A DNA stretch of 64,000 bases from Canna indica (GCA_034359265.1 CP136896.1:37066001-37130000), one strand, 5' to 3'; positions 31,590 to 43,512 are shown, numbered from the stretch's first letter. Translations and numbers: made by a program. Notes: a model not told the origin generated them from the letters alone.

Positions 31590-33361
31590 AATAGGAGTAT
31601 GGGAGGATTGAGTGTTAGGGACTTGAAAGTCATGAAGAGTTCCTTATTAGCAAAAATAGTGTTACCACTGTTGAATAATGGTGAGAAAACATGGAGTATG
31701 TTTTTGAGGTAGAAATATAAAAGGTTCCATCCTTGGATGGTATCAGGGAGGAGGAAGAGCTCATGGAGTTTCAAGGCAATTGAAAATAGCATGGGGGAGT
31801 TGAGAGAAGGGCTAAGAATGAATATTAGAAATGATGCTAAAGCAAACATTTGGGAGGACGTACCCTTGGATTAGGGAAATACCATAGAAGATGGAGCTCA
31901 TACTTTTTTAGTTTCTGCACATTAACAAAAGTTCTGGCCTACTTTTGTTAATGTGCAGGAACTAAAAAAGTATGAGCCAGTTCATCAACTCATGATTCAT
32001 GATAAATAGAATGGAAATGTTCTGGAATATTGTTTTGGACAAATACTGAGAGAGGAGATTGAGTTGATAATACCTGATTGCAAGGAAGGGATTGATAATT
32101 GGGTTTGGACAAGTTGTTTTGAGAGGAACTTATCCTCCAAATCAGCCTATTGGTTTTTGAAAAATAAAGAAAAAACCATAGAAGATTCTGATGTTAACTG
32201 GAGAATGGTATAGAAGATGAGGGTTCCTCAAAGGGCAAAATTTTTTATCTGAAAGTTGCTTTGGAAGAAGCTTCCTACATCTAAATGGTATGAGAGGAAG
32301 GAGGAGAATGAGGTTTCGAAATATTTCATTTGCAAGATGGGGGAAGATAGTATTGATCATATTTTTTATGAATACTTGTAGGCTTCAGAGTATTGGTCTT
32401 TGGTGGAGAAAGAGTTTGGCTTTAAATTCAAACTTAAAGAGGAATGGAGAGAGGGCAAATGGCTAGATGAAGGGAAAGGTTTTGAAAAGAATTCAGCTCA
32501 ATTCATTATTGATTTCATAGCTGTCTCTCTATAGGACCTATGGAAGAATAGAAATGAGGAAAGAAATAGAGGGAAATGTAAGAGCTTGATGAAACTTTTT
32601 CATAATGCCATTGCATGTGTTTCAGAGTATAGAAAGGAAGAGAAGCAGAGGTTTGGAGATGTAAATGTAAACAAGAGACAGATGGAGAAGGAGGTGAGGA
32701 ATGTTAATGTGAAGATTGGTATGAGATGTTTTGTGATGCTGCTTGGAGAAGCTCTAAAGAAGCTGGTAGTGGTTTTATAATTTTTAAAAATGAAATGTGG
32801 CTGCTTGCAAGGTGTAATAAAGAGGTGGCTATCAGTCCTCTTCAAGCTGAGTTGAAATCAATTTGGTTCGGCCTAGATAATGCGAGAAGGAGGAAAATAG
32901 AATGGTTGAAGGCCTATTCTGTCTGCGAGAAAGCTATCAATATTCTGGATGGTAATCAGGTTGCAGCATGGCAGGATCTGTGGCTGGTGAGAAAGAGTAA
33001 AAGAATTGGTGGAGAGTTCAAGGGCATAAGCTGGAAGTTTATTAATAGGAGCCAAAATGTTACTGCTCATAGATTGGGTGGGGAAGGTTTGGTCGAAAAA
33101 ATGTTTACAATGTGGGAGGCAGGGATGTTTGAGAATAAAAGTTTGGATATTTTTCAAAATTGCCATAATCCTGTTCTTGTTGCAGATATGTTAAACAGAA
33201 ATAGCTTTAATATGGATGAGGATAGCAGGGAGAAACTTAGAAGATTGAAGGGGAAGGAACTCATGAAAATAAACCATATTGGGGATGTTAACCAAGGTTC
33301 TGATGAAGATTGTCTTTTATTGCATAAAGATGTTGTTGACAGTTATGTTGCTAGCTGGTAG
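31590..33361 (+). pseudogene. LINE III ORF2 C-terminus with RNase H
   Basis: From 31590 the frame reads LSVRDLKVMKSSLLAKIV and later NIRNDAKANIWEDVP, the RT-distal segment of plant LINEs. The zf-RVT region follows around 32050-32380 (NWVWTSCFERNLSSKSAYW; MRVPQRAKFFI). From 32726 a clean 211-codon stretch encodes RNase H (FCDAAWRSSKEAGSGFIIF, PLQAELKSIWFGL). Stops at about 31733, 31874, 32212 and 32252 and an inverted duplication at 31896-31977 disrupt the upstream part. The RNase H region is open but has no promoter of its own. Confidence 0.8.
31896..31977. repeat. near-perfect palindrome (37-bp arms, 8-bp loop)
   Basis: Arms 31896-31932 and 31941-31977 match at 36 of 37 positions. The right arm reads as LINE coding sequence (NVQELKKYEPVHQL), so the left arm appears to be an inverted copy of it. 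Confidence 0.9.
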
Positions 33362-33650
33362 GAATGTCTGTAGTGTTAACAGTCAAGTTATTAGTCATGT
33401 TAGTAGTCATATTTCTTCTGATGCTATAGCTGTTAGTAGTGGTAATGGTTGTAGTGTTTCATTCCATTAAGGAGCTAAGCTCCATGTAAACATTTTGAAG
33501 GGTATTAATAATGAATTGGATGCTTATGGTGGAATATATTCTTGCTCTTTGGAGGCGAAAAATGCATGACGAGTAGTCCTCTGATTTCTTTTCCCTCCCG
33601 ATTGAGCAGGGAGTGACCACTACATGAGCTCTATTTTAAGAAAAAAAAAT

Positions 33651-33985
33651 TAATTTCGTCGGTGACAACACAATTTAAAATTGGTGAGCTCCGTAAGGTA
33701 ACAAATGACTTAATTGTCTTTGTCTTTCCAACGGATCCACCCAAGCAATTGACCAGTTTCTAATCCCCACTAATTACTGATCAATTTTATCATGACAGCT
33801 TTAATATTTGCAGCTTGTAACAATTTGCTAAGGTCCAATTAATATATCATAGAATGTTAGCTAAAGTTTTGTGGACTAAGGGAATAAATAATTATTCGAT
33901 CTTATAATTGGTAGGGCACAAATAAGGACAACCAAAGAATGTATGGTATCAAGAAACAAAACTACTGTTAAAGATGCTTACCACT
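33651..33985 (+). promoter_or_regulatory. probable upstream region of the P450 gene, split by a solo LTR
   Basis: Unique-looking non-coding DNA between the LINE III tail and the solo LTR. Without the LTR it would lie 130-460 bp upstream of the P450 start codon. No clear TATA box is assigned, and the promoter role is inferred from position only. Confidence 0.35.
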
Positions 33986-36544
33986 TGTAAGACCCGAAAA
34001 AATTTCCTAATATAAAAATCTATTCTGGTGCAGCGCGCCGGATCCGGGGTTAGTCGAGTTGAGCCTCGGAATCACCTCGAGTAGAAGGTATGACTCGACT
34101 AATGATGTCTGCAATTAAATTGGGTAAATGACTCTTTCCTTTTATCCATTTATACCTTAATCAAGTTAGATTGACTCGTGTTGCGAATAGAGTCAGAACC
34201 CAAGTCGAACTCGGGCTGAGTTGAGTTAGTAGTAAGTGTCAAGTTCAAGTATGGAATGTTAGATGAGGGATTAAAATCCCTCATCCAAGTTGCCGTGTGA
34301 CTCATCTAGGAGTCGCACAAGGCAGCGCATAGGGAGAGAGGGAGAGGGAGCAAGGAGGAGAGATCTTGATCGATCCGGGTTTCGCGCCGTCGCCGGAAGA
34401 TTTGAGGTTGTCAACATCTGATCCTTCATCTTCCTCAAGCAAAGGTGAGTGGTTAGATTTGATGGATTGGGGGAGGCGGGTAGCCGAACCCCTAGGAGTT
34501 GCTAGGTTATGTTTTCTCGCGAATTTTTGACGATTCTTGGTTCCGGGATTGTCTATTCGATGTTTTGCATTGATTCTTGTCGGATCATCATGATTTCTTG
34601 TCGATTTCTCGAGTATTAGGGCTGCCGAATTAAGGAAAAAGGAAAAAGGTCATGCCAAATTTTTCCCCAATTCCCTCGACGAAAGTAGAGCCCTCGGATG
34701 GTCTCAATTTCGTGAATAGTATGTCCATAGTCGTTGATTTCAAGTGTTGATGGAACTCATCTTCCCTAAAGCCCATAGGTTCGGCTGAGCAACCCCAAAG
34801 TTCCATGATCAAGGCTCGGCCGAGTATAGGGGGAGGGGCAAATTGGTCAATATGTAACTAGAATATAGCGGAGACATTGAATTAGGATTGGGGTTAATCC
34901 TCCTCTTCCCTTTCTACCCTAAGAGGCATGGCCGAGCAAGGTTCACCTTGCTCAAGGCTCGGCCAAGCCTAGAGGGAGGGAGAGGGTGAGCTTTAGATGG
35001 TAAATTTCATAGTTAGAGTGTTCAACCAATAGAGACATGATGACACTTAGGAAAAAACTCTAACTATAGCAAGCAAATTTATTGATACATGTAATTGTAG
35101 GAATGATAACATAGTGACCATCCTTAGATCATTCCTTTTTAATTTTTGAAATGATGTGATATTTTTACCATGCTTAATATTACATGCATTGTTGAATTCA
35201 TTGTTATCTTACCATGCTAGCTAAGCTGTTTCATATTGAATTTAATTCTAAATGCAATATATAAATGTTTACCGTTGAATATCATAGTTATACATAGTAG
35301 TTGTGTGAATTATATCTACCTTTTTGTATTTTATATATGCTGTCCGGAAATATTCTTGGGTGGAATTCCAAGTTTGGTTCACAAAATTCTTCACCGAAGG
35401 TAGCGTATGACACTAGATAACATGTAGAACATGGCAAGATGCATATTAGATATGGAAACATAACTAGGAAATGACACAACTTCTAGGACTCCTTGTATTC
35501 ATTTTTGGAAACTTAGAATTATTAGGTGTACACATTTTCAGAAGGGTAACATTAAATTATTGACCCTGCAGGCCGGATTAGGGCCGGATGCGGGCAGCTG
35601 CCCGAAGTGTATATAAGGAAACCCTAGGACATCTTGATTCTGTGATGTGCTTGAGATGGTCCGCCGATAAGCATGGGTGGTCGGAAATGACCAATGCTTG
35701 ACTCGGCCAGTGATTAGGTCTTGAGATGCACCAGCGGGCCCGCTAGGTGTCAGACCCCAGTTGGGTGGGACTAGCTATCCCTACCCCAGACGGTGTCCGG
35801 AGACTAGTAGATCATCCTAGTCGATGGCTCGGGATTTCTTGACTTCATATTGATATGATGTGGCCGAGCGGCCAGTGTGATTCTACCTTGTATGGTAGGA
35901 CCGAGTATAGCCGGGATTCTTATACCATAAGTAGGCCCTAAGGGCCAGATATTAGGTGGCTTATTTAGGCTGTTATGGCGGGATTTTCTCATGTATGGTC
36001 TATACAGAATGACCCATGGGGTCGGTAGTCATAATAAAAAGTAGCTTATCTCCCTATCTATATATTATGCTGCCTTATATGTTATGCACGCCTAATTGAG
36101 GATTTATGTGGAGGTTCAAAAGAACCTCTCACTGAGTCCCAAGTGGACTCACGGTTTGTTTCTTTTGTTTTGCAGAGCATGATCAGTGATTGGGGCTTGT
36201 CGTCATGGTGCAGTTGGAGGGCAGGCGGTGGAGCCAAATCTCATAGCGGCGTCCTTTAGTCATAGTCTAGTTGTTTGTGTTGTCGTTTTCCTACACTGAT
36301 AGTTGTTGTTTTTAAAACTTGTAATAAACTTTGAACTTGAGATGTTCCAGTTTGTGATGATGTTAGCTTTTCTTCTTTTATTTGAAAAAATCATATTTGT
36401 GAACCTTGAAAAGTTAAATAGAAATTCATTGTGGCTTCTTTTATCCGATGTGTTCTGGTTTTCTTGATGGTCAGTGTAGGTAGTAGGCTACAGGGTAGTA
36501 TGTAGACCCTGGTCGATCACACGACCCTCAGTTGGGGTGTGACA
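33986..36544 (+). mobile_element. solo gypsy LTR (2559 bp) upstream of a P450
   Basis: Starts TGTAAGACCCGAAAAA and ends TTGGGGTGTGACA, with a perfect duplication CCACT at 33981-33985 and 36545-36549. It has no internal region. It belongs to the same family as the LTRs at 2420, 28126 and 51887. Open frames within it are not conserved between copies. Confidence 0.93.
34445..36175 (+). other. putative intron inside the solo gypsy LTR
   Basis: Donor CAAAG|GTGAGTGG and acceptor TCTTTTGTTTTGCAG|AG, 1731 bp apart, at positions equivalent to those in the other three LTRs. Confidence 0.42.
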
Positions 36545-36674
36545 CCACTAGAGCCATAGACATAATACTTCCATATTTCAAAATCAGGCCACTGCCCCAC
36601 TATCTTCACCATAAATCTGCCACTGATTCACAAAACTACTCCAGGTAGCTTGTGTTCTTTGATCTCAAACCAAA

Positions 36675-36944
36675 ATGATTCTCATTGTCATAGTAGTTCT
36701 CATACTTGCAATATTGCTTCCATTTTTGCATCTCATCACCATCCCAAGAAGCTCATCCAAGAAGCTACCTCCTGGTTCACTCGACATCCCTCTCGTAGGT
36801 GAAAGCCTGAACCTTCTCCGAGCAATGAGGACCAACACCGGCGAGCAATGGCTCGCCCAAAGAATAAGGAAGTATGGACCCATCTCCAAGCTCTCGCTCT
36901 TTGGTGGAAGGTCAATTTTTGTATCAGGATACTGGTATCACTGA
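36675..36944 (+). pseudogene. cytochrome P450 N-terminal exon (CYP85-clan, CYP728-like)
   Basis: From an ATG at 36675 the first 25 residues form a hydrophobic membrane anchor (MILIVIVVLILAILLPFL). The Pro-rich hinge KLPPGSLDIPLVGESL comes next, then RTNTGEQWLAQRIRKYG and ISKLSLFGGRSIFVSG, the usual start of plant CYP85-clan enzymes; the LRAMRTN stretch recalls CYP728. About 84 codons match before the frame is lost at a repeat of GATACTGATATC type and stops at 36944. The oxygen-binding, ExxR and haem Cys regions are absent from the window. It is a broken gene or a lone first exon. A solo LTR lies 130 bp upstream. Confidence 0.75.
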
Positions 36945-37107
36945 TACTGATATCCTGATACTGATATAGGAAGCTCCAGCTTATTACTAAGCTATATTAT
37001 TCCTTGGCTGTAGCAGCATGATTCCACTAAGCTATATATCAGTATTAGGATAGATATATTGATTGAGCTCTCAGCATTAGTATAATTTTTTTTCACCTTA
37101 TTTCCAG

Positions 37108-37198
37108 TTTTGAGGATCCTGGCCCCCATGGAACAGGCAGATACTCACAACATATGCTGTCGGAGATTGAGAAGGAAGACTTTAGGAAAGGTGCACAG
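37108..37198 (+). pseudogene. orphan 91-bp exon with intact splice sites
   Basis: Bounded by a pyrimidine-rich acceptor (TTATTTCCAG|) and a consensus-like donor (CACAG|GTAACA). In one frame it encodes 30 residues without a stop, including FEDPGPHGTGRYSQHMLSEI. It does not resemble the next part of a P450, and I do not recognise the protein. It could be an exon of a host gene carried or stranded next to the CACTA element. Confidence 0.4.
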
Positions 37199-37567
37199 GT
37201 AACATTCTGCTTTGGTTCATTGTAATGAAGTGATATAATTGGAGATTAAAAAATTCATGAAAAACCATTAAAATCATCTAAAAGTTTTTGATGGGACCTT
37301 TATCTAAGAGCGAGCTAAAAACCAAGGACTCTTAGATATGCTTGTTTCTCATTGAAACCTTAGAAAGGTGTTTCATCGAGTGATCTTTTATACTGACACA
37401 ACTAGATAAACTAAGTTATTAAAGAAATCAGTTGTAAGCAAACAGTAGGATTAAGTAAACTAGATCAACTAGATAGAGCTGAAACAAAGTTAGAGACTAT
37501 AAGTAATGGAAAGAAAGCTTATTTTTTAACAACTATTAGTTTAAATAAAAGAAACCTAGCTACTTAC
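37199..37567. other. spacer between orphan exon and CACTA ORF2
   Basis: AT-rich DNA. The downstream end of the minus-strand CACTA element should lie here, but no CACTA tip or repeat array is recognisable, so that end seems lost. Confidence 0.4.
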
Positions 37568-38883
37568 TTGGATGGGTTCATAGCTCCAATAATCAATCAT
37601 TTGCTTGAAGTGTTCGAGAGGAATGTATGTAGGACGATTTTTTATCCTCTCGCTGTTTGTTACGTAATTGTCAAAATATTCCTTCTTGATTTTTGATTTG
37701 TGTTTCCTCCAAGCTTCATCCATAATTTTGAACACAACCCCTTTTCCTATTTCAGGAAGGATGAATTTTTTCTACAAAGTGAAGCAAAACAAGCATTAAT
37801 ATTGAGATGTAAATGTAAATGAACAAATATAAAAAACTATCATACATTGATATATTTCCACATGTCATCCTTGTTTGGTACGGCCTTCCAATTAGTGTAA
37901 ATCAAGGGACACCAATCTGAATTTCATGCCACAGTTCCTAAAAATTGGCTCAAGTCTGAAACAACTTTCTCATTGGGCCCAACTGGTTGTGCTTCACTAT
38001 TGAAAATTATTTCTTGTCTCTCCTCTAGCGATCTTCCATGAATTTTGTAGCACATTGTCTTCCCTCTTGCTTTCTTTTTTGGTGTTCCTAATTGACATAA
38101 CAATAATAATTTAAACATAAGCTAATTATAGAATTACATATAATGACATAATATACCTTCAGATGTATCGTGTTCCGGCTCATCGGGTATATTGTGCTCT
38201 TTCTCAACATTCACTTCCTCTTCCAGCTCATCAAGTATATTGTGTTCTTCCTCAACTTGGTCCATGTCTCTACATTCCTCTTCTAGTTGATCTTCTTCTA
38301 GCACTTGCATACCCATCTTCTCACGATATTCAACCACTGACATTGATGGACGCAAAGGTGCAGTCTTTGTCTTCTTTGTTGCATACTCATCTCCTTGCTC
38401 ATGGTTAACTTCTCTTTGTTGATCTTGAATGGTTGACCTTTTTTGTTGCTGCACTTGGGTAGATCTTTGATCTTGAATGGTCAGTCTTTGTTGTTGCACT
38501 TGAGAAGATCTTGTATTGGAATTGGAAGGAACTTGCTTTTGAATGGACGATCTGGGTTTAGTGATGGCTGCATTAATTGGGTTTTTTCCTCTATCTTGAA
38601 TATCATTGGAAATGGCCTGTCTCATAGTAGAAACACTAGGTTGAGTGGGGACTGCATCCTTTGGCTTTTCATATGGTGTTTTTCCTCTCTCTTGCACATT
38701 GATGTTCTTCTTATTGGCCTCTAAAGCATACCTTTTCAGCACAGTATGTTTGTTTTCAGGCTGACTCTTTGAATTTAACTTCTTATTATGTTCAATCTTT
38801 TCACATTTAATTTTGTAATGCTTGGCTAACTCTTTGCTTGACTTTGCTTGTATTGGAAAGTCCATATCACTTCCTTGTATCAT
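37568..38883 (-). CDS. CACTA ORF2 (Transposase_24-like), three exons
   Basis: Exon 1 runs 38883-38157, exon 2 38087-37846, exon 3 37771-37568 on the minus strand. Every junction has GT...AG and the frame stays open throughout. Exon 1 encodes a charged, Gln/Lys-rich region and an acidic tail of Glu-rich repeats. Exon 2 carries the family core GKTMCYKIHGRSLEERQE, then QPVGPNEKVVSDLSQFLGT. Exon 3 carries VFKIMDEAWRKHKSKIKKEY. This is the second protein of plant CACTA elements, thought to bind element DNA. A donor after exon 3 implies further exons that are missing, so the gene is truncated at its 3' end. The ATG at 38883 may be internal. Confidence 0.75.
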
Positions 38884-38979
38884 CTCACTGCATAAATCAT
38901 AGAAAACTTTTTAATTTTCAGTTATATAAATCATAAATATATAGCATGTTCAGCTATATATTGGTAATATGCCCACATA

Positions 38980-39765
38980 CTTATGGTATGTGGTTAATAA
39001 GTATAATGTTGATATTATACTCATTTAGGAGACTCATCTAGAACAGATGGAAGCTGACCAGTATATAAAGGCGAGAATAAGGAATTGAGAAAGAGAAGCA
39101 GTATGGAGTAGGGGAAAATTTGGAGGAGAAATTGCATTAAAGGTGAGGTGGTATTCAAGAATGAACTAAATAGTGTGTTTGAGCTTGAGAAAGAAAGATT
39201 TTTTCTCTTGTCAGGAATTTATGCCAGTACAAATATGAATAAAAGGAAGCTGCTGTAGGAAGGTCTAAACAGTTTGGATATTGGGGAAATTCCATGGTTG
39301 GTATGAACAATGTTATGGAAGCAAGTGAATAAAGAGGTGGCAGACCAGTACAGAATAATCATGCAATTATTTTCTGCTAGACTGGATAGAACTTTATATA
39401 ATTGTGCATGGTTGGATTGGAAATATGAATTTAAAGCTATTCATTTGAACATGATTGACTCTGACCATAGGCCTATCATGGTAAACTGTAATAAAAGCAG
39501 AAAAAATAGAAAGAAAAGTAGATATGAGTCTTTTGTAGTGACATTTCTGGTTCAATCTGAAAATTTTGATTGAGGAGTTTTGGAGAAAAAAACAATGGTG
39601 AGATGAAACCAATGATATTAAATATTGAAAATTTGAAAGATGTTTTGAAAGAATGGAATAGAAATTGTGTGGGCAATTTAGAGAATAATTTGAAAGAAAC
39701 AAAGGAGCTGATCCAAATAAGTTGTCCAGAATTAGTTATCAAAAATTACTAATACCACTCATTTA
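38980..39765 (+). pseudogene. LINE endonuclease fragment with internal deletion
   Basis: Plus-strand translation gives NVDIILI and ETHLEQMEADQYIKARI (start of the endonuclease), then a frame with GEIPWLV. After a jump comes ARLDRTLYNCAWLDW and IDSDHRPIMVNC, the end of the domain with its SDH motif. Roughly 90 residues between GEIPWLV and ARLDRTL are missing. RT is absent. It is a remnant inside the CACTA element. Confidence 0.65.
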
Positions 39766-41459
39766 TCAATAAACAAGTTAAAGGGTGGATTTTACTTGAT
39801 CCAAACAACACATAGAATCCCCAGCAACATCTATCTCTGATTGCTCCTCCCTGTCATGACATGTACCATATTGAGTGTTTCTAGAGATCCAAATAGAAGT
39901 AGAGGTACAAGATACTGAAATGTCTACTGGATTGATGGCTATAGATTAATATGCAGATGTAGATTATCATTATATATAAATATAGCACAAGAAAAAACAT
40001 GAAGATGGATTATAAGAAAATCAGACCTCTAATTGAGTAATATCAGGTATCAAATATTGGTAGCTGCTAGGTGATAACTATTTAGCCATTCAACTTCTTT
40101 TAATACTTTCAGCTCAATTTCTCTAGTGTGCTCCACTATTTTGAATGCGATCATTCAACCTAAGATCAGCTGCTTATTAATTTAGTCAAGCTAGATATCA
40201 CTAATAGAAACACCTACATAGACTACATGCTAAATTCTTAAGGATACTTCTGGATGTTCACTGCAGTGGTTATCTACTTGGACTACTCAGTAACAGGTAT
40301 ACTGGAGCATGATGCCTTATGAAAATTAGTAAGCCACAATTTCTAATACTACTATTTTGTTAAGTAATGGCAGTAGCTAAATCCTTTAAACTTGTGCTAA
40401 ATATTTTGTTAAGGATAAATTTATTCTTTATGATACTTGAATTGCAACATATTAGGTGGAATTCTAATGGTCAGAGGCCTTTATGGTGTTCTGTGGGGAA
40501 AGAGTAAAGAGAGCAAGCCTAGTGAAGTCACAATTGAAGATGGAAAAACATATATGCAAGAGAAGCAAAATGAACTAAACCACTGTGATGCTATTATAAT
40601 ATGAGATATGTGAAAATCTGATCACAACACTTGTACGAGAGATCGTTTTGTTTAATAGAAATGCAAGGTTAAGTTAGATCCATGGCATGCCAATAATAAT
40701 AAACAACAAAGATGAATAATAAAGTTAATACAACTGATCCTTATCCTTATTTATTCCATAACCAGATGAAAGTCTATCCATCACCCCGATTCCTTTTCTT
40801 TATTATTAAAGCATGGTAGTTGTGTTAGAATAAAATTTTTAACTTCAAAAGGTTATCTAATATTCACTCTAGTTCCATGTTAATCATTCTATAGTTCAAG
40901 AACTCTCTACACATAATGTATTATTTAGTCCAACGGTAAACGTAGAAAGACTCTTATGCTTATAGGCATCATAAACCAGTTACATTGAAAAGAAACTGTC
41001 AGGCTAAACTAGGAGTAATATATTCGAGAAATTTGCAACAACAAGAATGGAAGTGAAATCAAACAAAAATATACATAATTATAGTTCATAAGATTATACA
41101 AATATCTATTTGAGAAAACACAAAAGTATCATGCCCTCAACATGCTTTGAAATTCTCTGCCTGTCTTACTACACCATTAACTTCAACATCCCAAATAGGC
41201 CTTTTTGCTTATGCTCCTCCATCGCAAAGACATGTAATTGCTTTCGGTTCCATCAATTAGGTCCACTTTGGTGCACCATATAGGACAAGACTTTATAGGA
41301 TAAAGCCTCATAGTATAAGACCTACAGGAGAAAGCCTAAATGGATATAGATTAATATGGTGTTTGGTGCATCACTATATAAGCCTGAATACCTATCATTT
41401 AATATGATTCATGCACCACCATATAAATTTTAGTTTTGGACAAAAATACCCTTAAGCAA

Positions 41460-41765
41460 GTATCCTAATATTTTAAGTAATGGATACTGATATCAGGATT
41501 CAATATCATGATATCAGGATATTGACATATCAAGTATCATGATATCAGGATATTATGCAAGAAAGAAGTACATGATACATGTATTGTTCATGCATTAGTT
41601 TTTATGATCATGTATTGTTCTAAAGCATTAGTTTTTATATGACCATGCAGTATATTCATGTATATTGTTCTAATATTAGGATACTGATACATGATATCAG
41701 GTATCAGTAATATCAGGATACTGATATGAGTATCCTGATAGATATCAGGATACTGATATGAAAAC
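41460..41765. repeat. GATATCAGGATACTGATAT repeat block
   Basis: Many copies of GATATCAGGATA / GATACTGATAT in both orientations, densest at 41460-41560 and 41690-41765. The same motif is found at 36925-36968, where the P450 reading frame breaks. Confidence 0.6.
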
Positions 41766-43431
41766 ATATATCTAGAAAGTGAGAAAATAGTTTCTTACTA
41801 CTTTTTAGAGTTCTTTGATCTGAATCAAGCTATTGGCTGCTAGCAAACTCCCAAAGACCTGTAGTTAAAGATGTAATGCAAATGAATCATGGAGATATAT
41901 GTATTAAAAGAAAGCAAGGTGCTTCTTTACCTCTCAAAATCTTGGTAATATGCCAAAATATAGAATTGCAGTATCCTTCAGTATGGTGATAGCTTCATGA
42001 ATAAAGTGAAAGTGACTGCAGAAAGGGGGCAGTGCAAATTAAGTATCAACTATCAAGATGATAAACGGTCTGGCAAAAACTAGAAATATTTACAAGCAGT
42101 ATGAGCTATTAGCTTGAACTTTGATTGTACACAGAAGGTGCCAAGAAAACAAACATTTTGTGGACTCCATATGCTTGAGCTCATTTAATTTTTTCTTCAT
42201 AATTACACCCTCAAGTGGTTTAGGCAAGGTGGGTAATTTATGAGCGGCATGAATATCTAAGTAGGCTTCAAAGAAATACATGAAGATCATAAAACATGCA
42301 CAAATGTGGAACTCCAATCAATCATCATATAACAAAAATTTAGCTTATGCATGAACAACCAAAAAGATAACCATCAAGGCATCAGAATCCTTATCAGCCA
42401 CATTTATTAAAGGATAAATAGAGAATTGAAGTACCACCATTTCATAGGAATCCTTCAAATGTTTGAATTTGCTACTTATGCAGCACAATCCATCATGCTA
42501 GACAGATACATGAATTGGAATTGAAAAGGAAAAAAATCTAAGTTTAACCTGATTGTGCAAATCACGTACTTGCCGATGGGCCACTATAACATAATGTGAT
42601 AGAATCATTTTCTTCATCGATCAACCAGAAAATGCGAAAATACAGGAATATCAATCAAAGTAGTCCCAGAGTGTGTCATCAAAGTCAGACTCTTCTTCAA
42701 ACTCCATTTCATTTGAAACAGCTGAATAATTTTCAACAATGGTGGGCTCTATGTCGTCCCTTGCCCATTCAACATCAATTTCATCATCAGACAAAGACAA
42801 ATTAGTTGCTGGTTCAGATTACTCAATATTATATATTTCTTCGGCACAATATGATTGGTCATTCACATTAGAAATCTCTCTATGAAGAGTTTTCATAACG
42901 TAATACCTATTGTCATTAGAGGGATCGCGAACATAGAAGCACTGTTGGACTTTAGAAGCGAGCACAAATGGATCTTCCATATAACATTTTTTATCGAAGT
43001 GAACACAAGTCAACCCATACTTTTCTGATTCTACTTCAAACCAATCACATCTAAACAAGACAAACTTGAAATTACCATAATAGTCTAACTCGATTATTTC
43101 ATTAATTGCACCATAATAAGTAATTGCATTCATCGTCGAATTTTGATCCTTACTACTAGCAAAGCTTTGAGTGATTGACACCAAAGTGACACCACTATTT
43201 TGTGTCCTACGACTTGCATCACGTTGTCTAGTATGAAATTTACATCCATTGATGACATAACCCGAAAACCTTCTTGCAATTTTATTTGGTCCTCTACACA
43301 ACTCCTTAAGTCGATCAAGGACATCCTCCTCTATTGCACGATTTTTAAACCAATCAATAAAATCATGGCTTTGACTTTTTGCTTTGGTCCACTTTCTTCC
43401 TCTCTTCCGATTTATGATATTTTCATGTTCA

Positions 43432-43512
43432 CTACAAAAAAATTATTTTGTTACAACAATTATTCAAATGAGTTTATGAACAAATTTTTAAGGGCAAAGA
43501 ATAGTTATTTAC
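43432..43512 (-). other. TNP2 intron (81 bp)
   Basis: Donor TTAG|GTAAAT and acceptor TTTTTTTGTAG|TGAAC on the minus strand. Joining keeps the DUF4216 region in frame (PYIS, then EHEN), as in related transposases. Confidence 0.75.

Larger units (their letters stand above)
31477..33650 (+). mobile_element. 5'-truncated LINE III
   Basis: Only the 3' third of an L1-type LINE: end of RT and zf-RVT (from about 31590), then RNase H, a 3' untranslated stretch and an A run at about 33641-33649. The left boundary is approximate, and I could not find a convincing target duplication. Confidence 0.75.
38884..42650. other. inter-gene part of the CACTA element with inserted repeats
   Basis: 3.8 kb without a complete gene. 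It holds a LINE endonuclease fragment (about 38980-39765), a possible MITE (about 41250-41455) and a GATATCAGGATA repeat block (about 41460-41765). The remainder is AT-rich and unrecognised. Confidence 0.5.

Noticed and set aside
31478..31849. 123-codon hydrophobic open frame on the minus strand
   Set aside because: The plus strand over the same bases matches LINE RT-distal text (LSVRDLKVMKSSLLAK), so the minus frame is a shadow.
32600..32845. 81-codon minus-strand frame
   Set aside because: Antisense shadow of LINE III between zf-RVT and RNase H.
41250..41455. Possible MITE (GGTGCACCATATAGGA ... GGTGTTTGGTGCATC)
   Set aside because: Inverted similarity is suggestive but I could not fix tips or a target duplication, so it is not listed as a mobile element.
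43430..43443. CACTACAAAAAAA resembling a CACTA terminus
   Set aside because: It is the reverse complement of the TNP2 intron acceptor (TTTTTTTGTAG|TG) within coding context, with no element boundary there.
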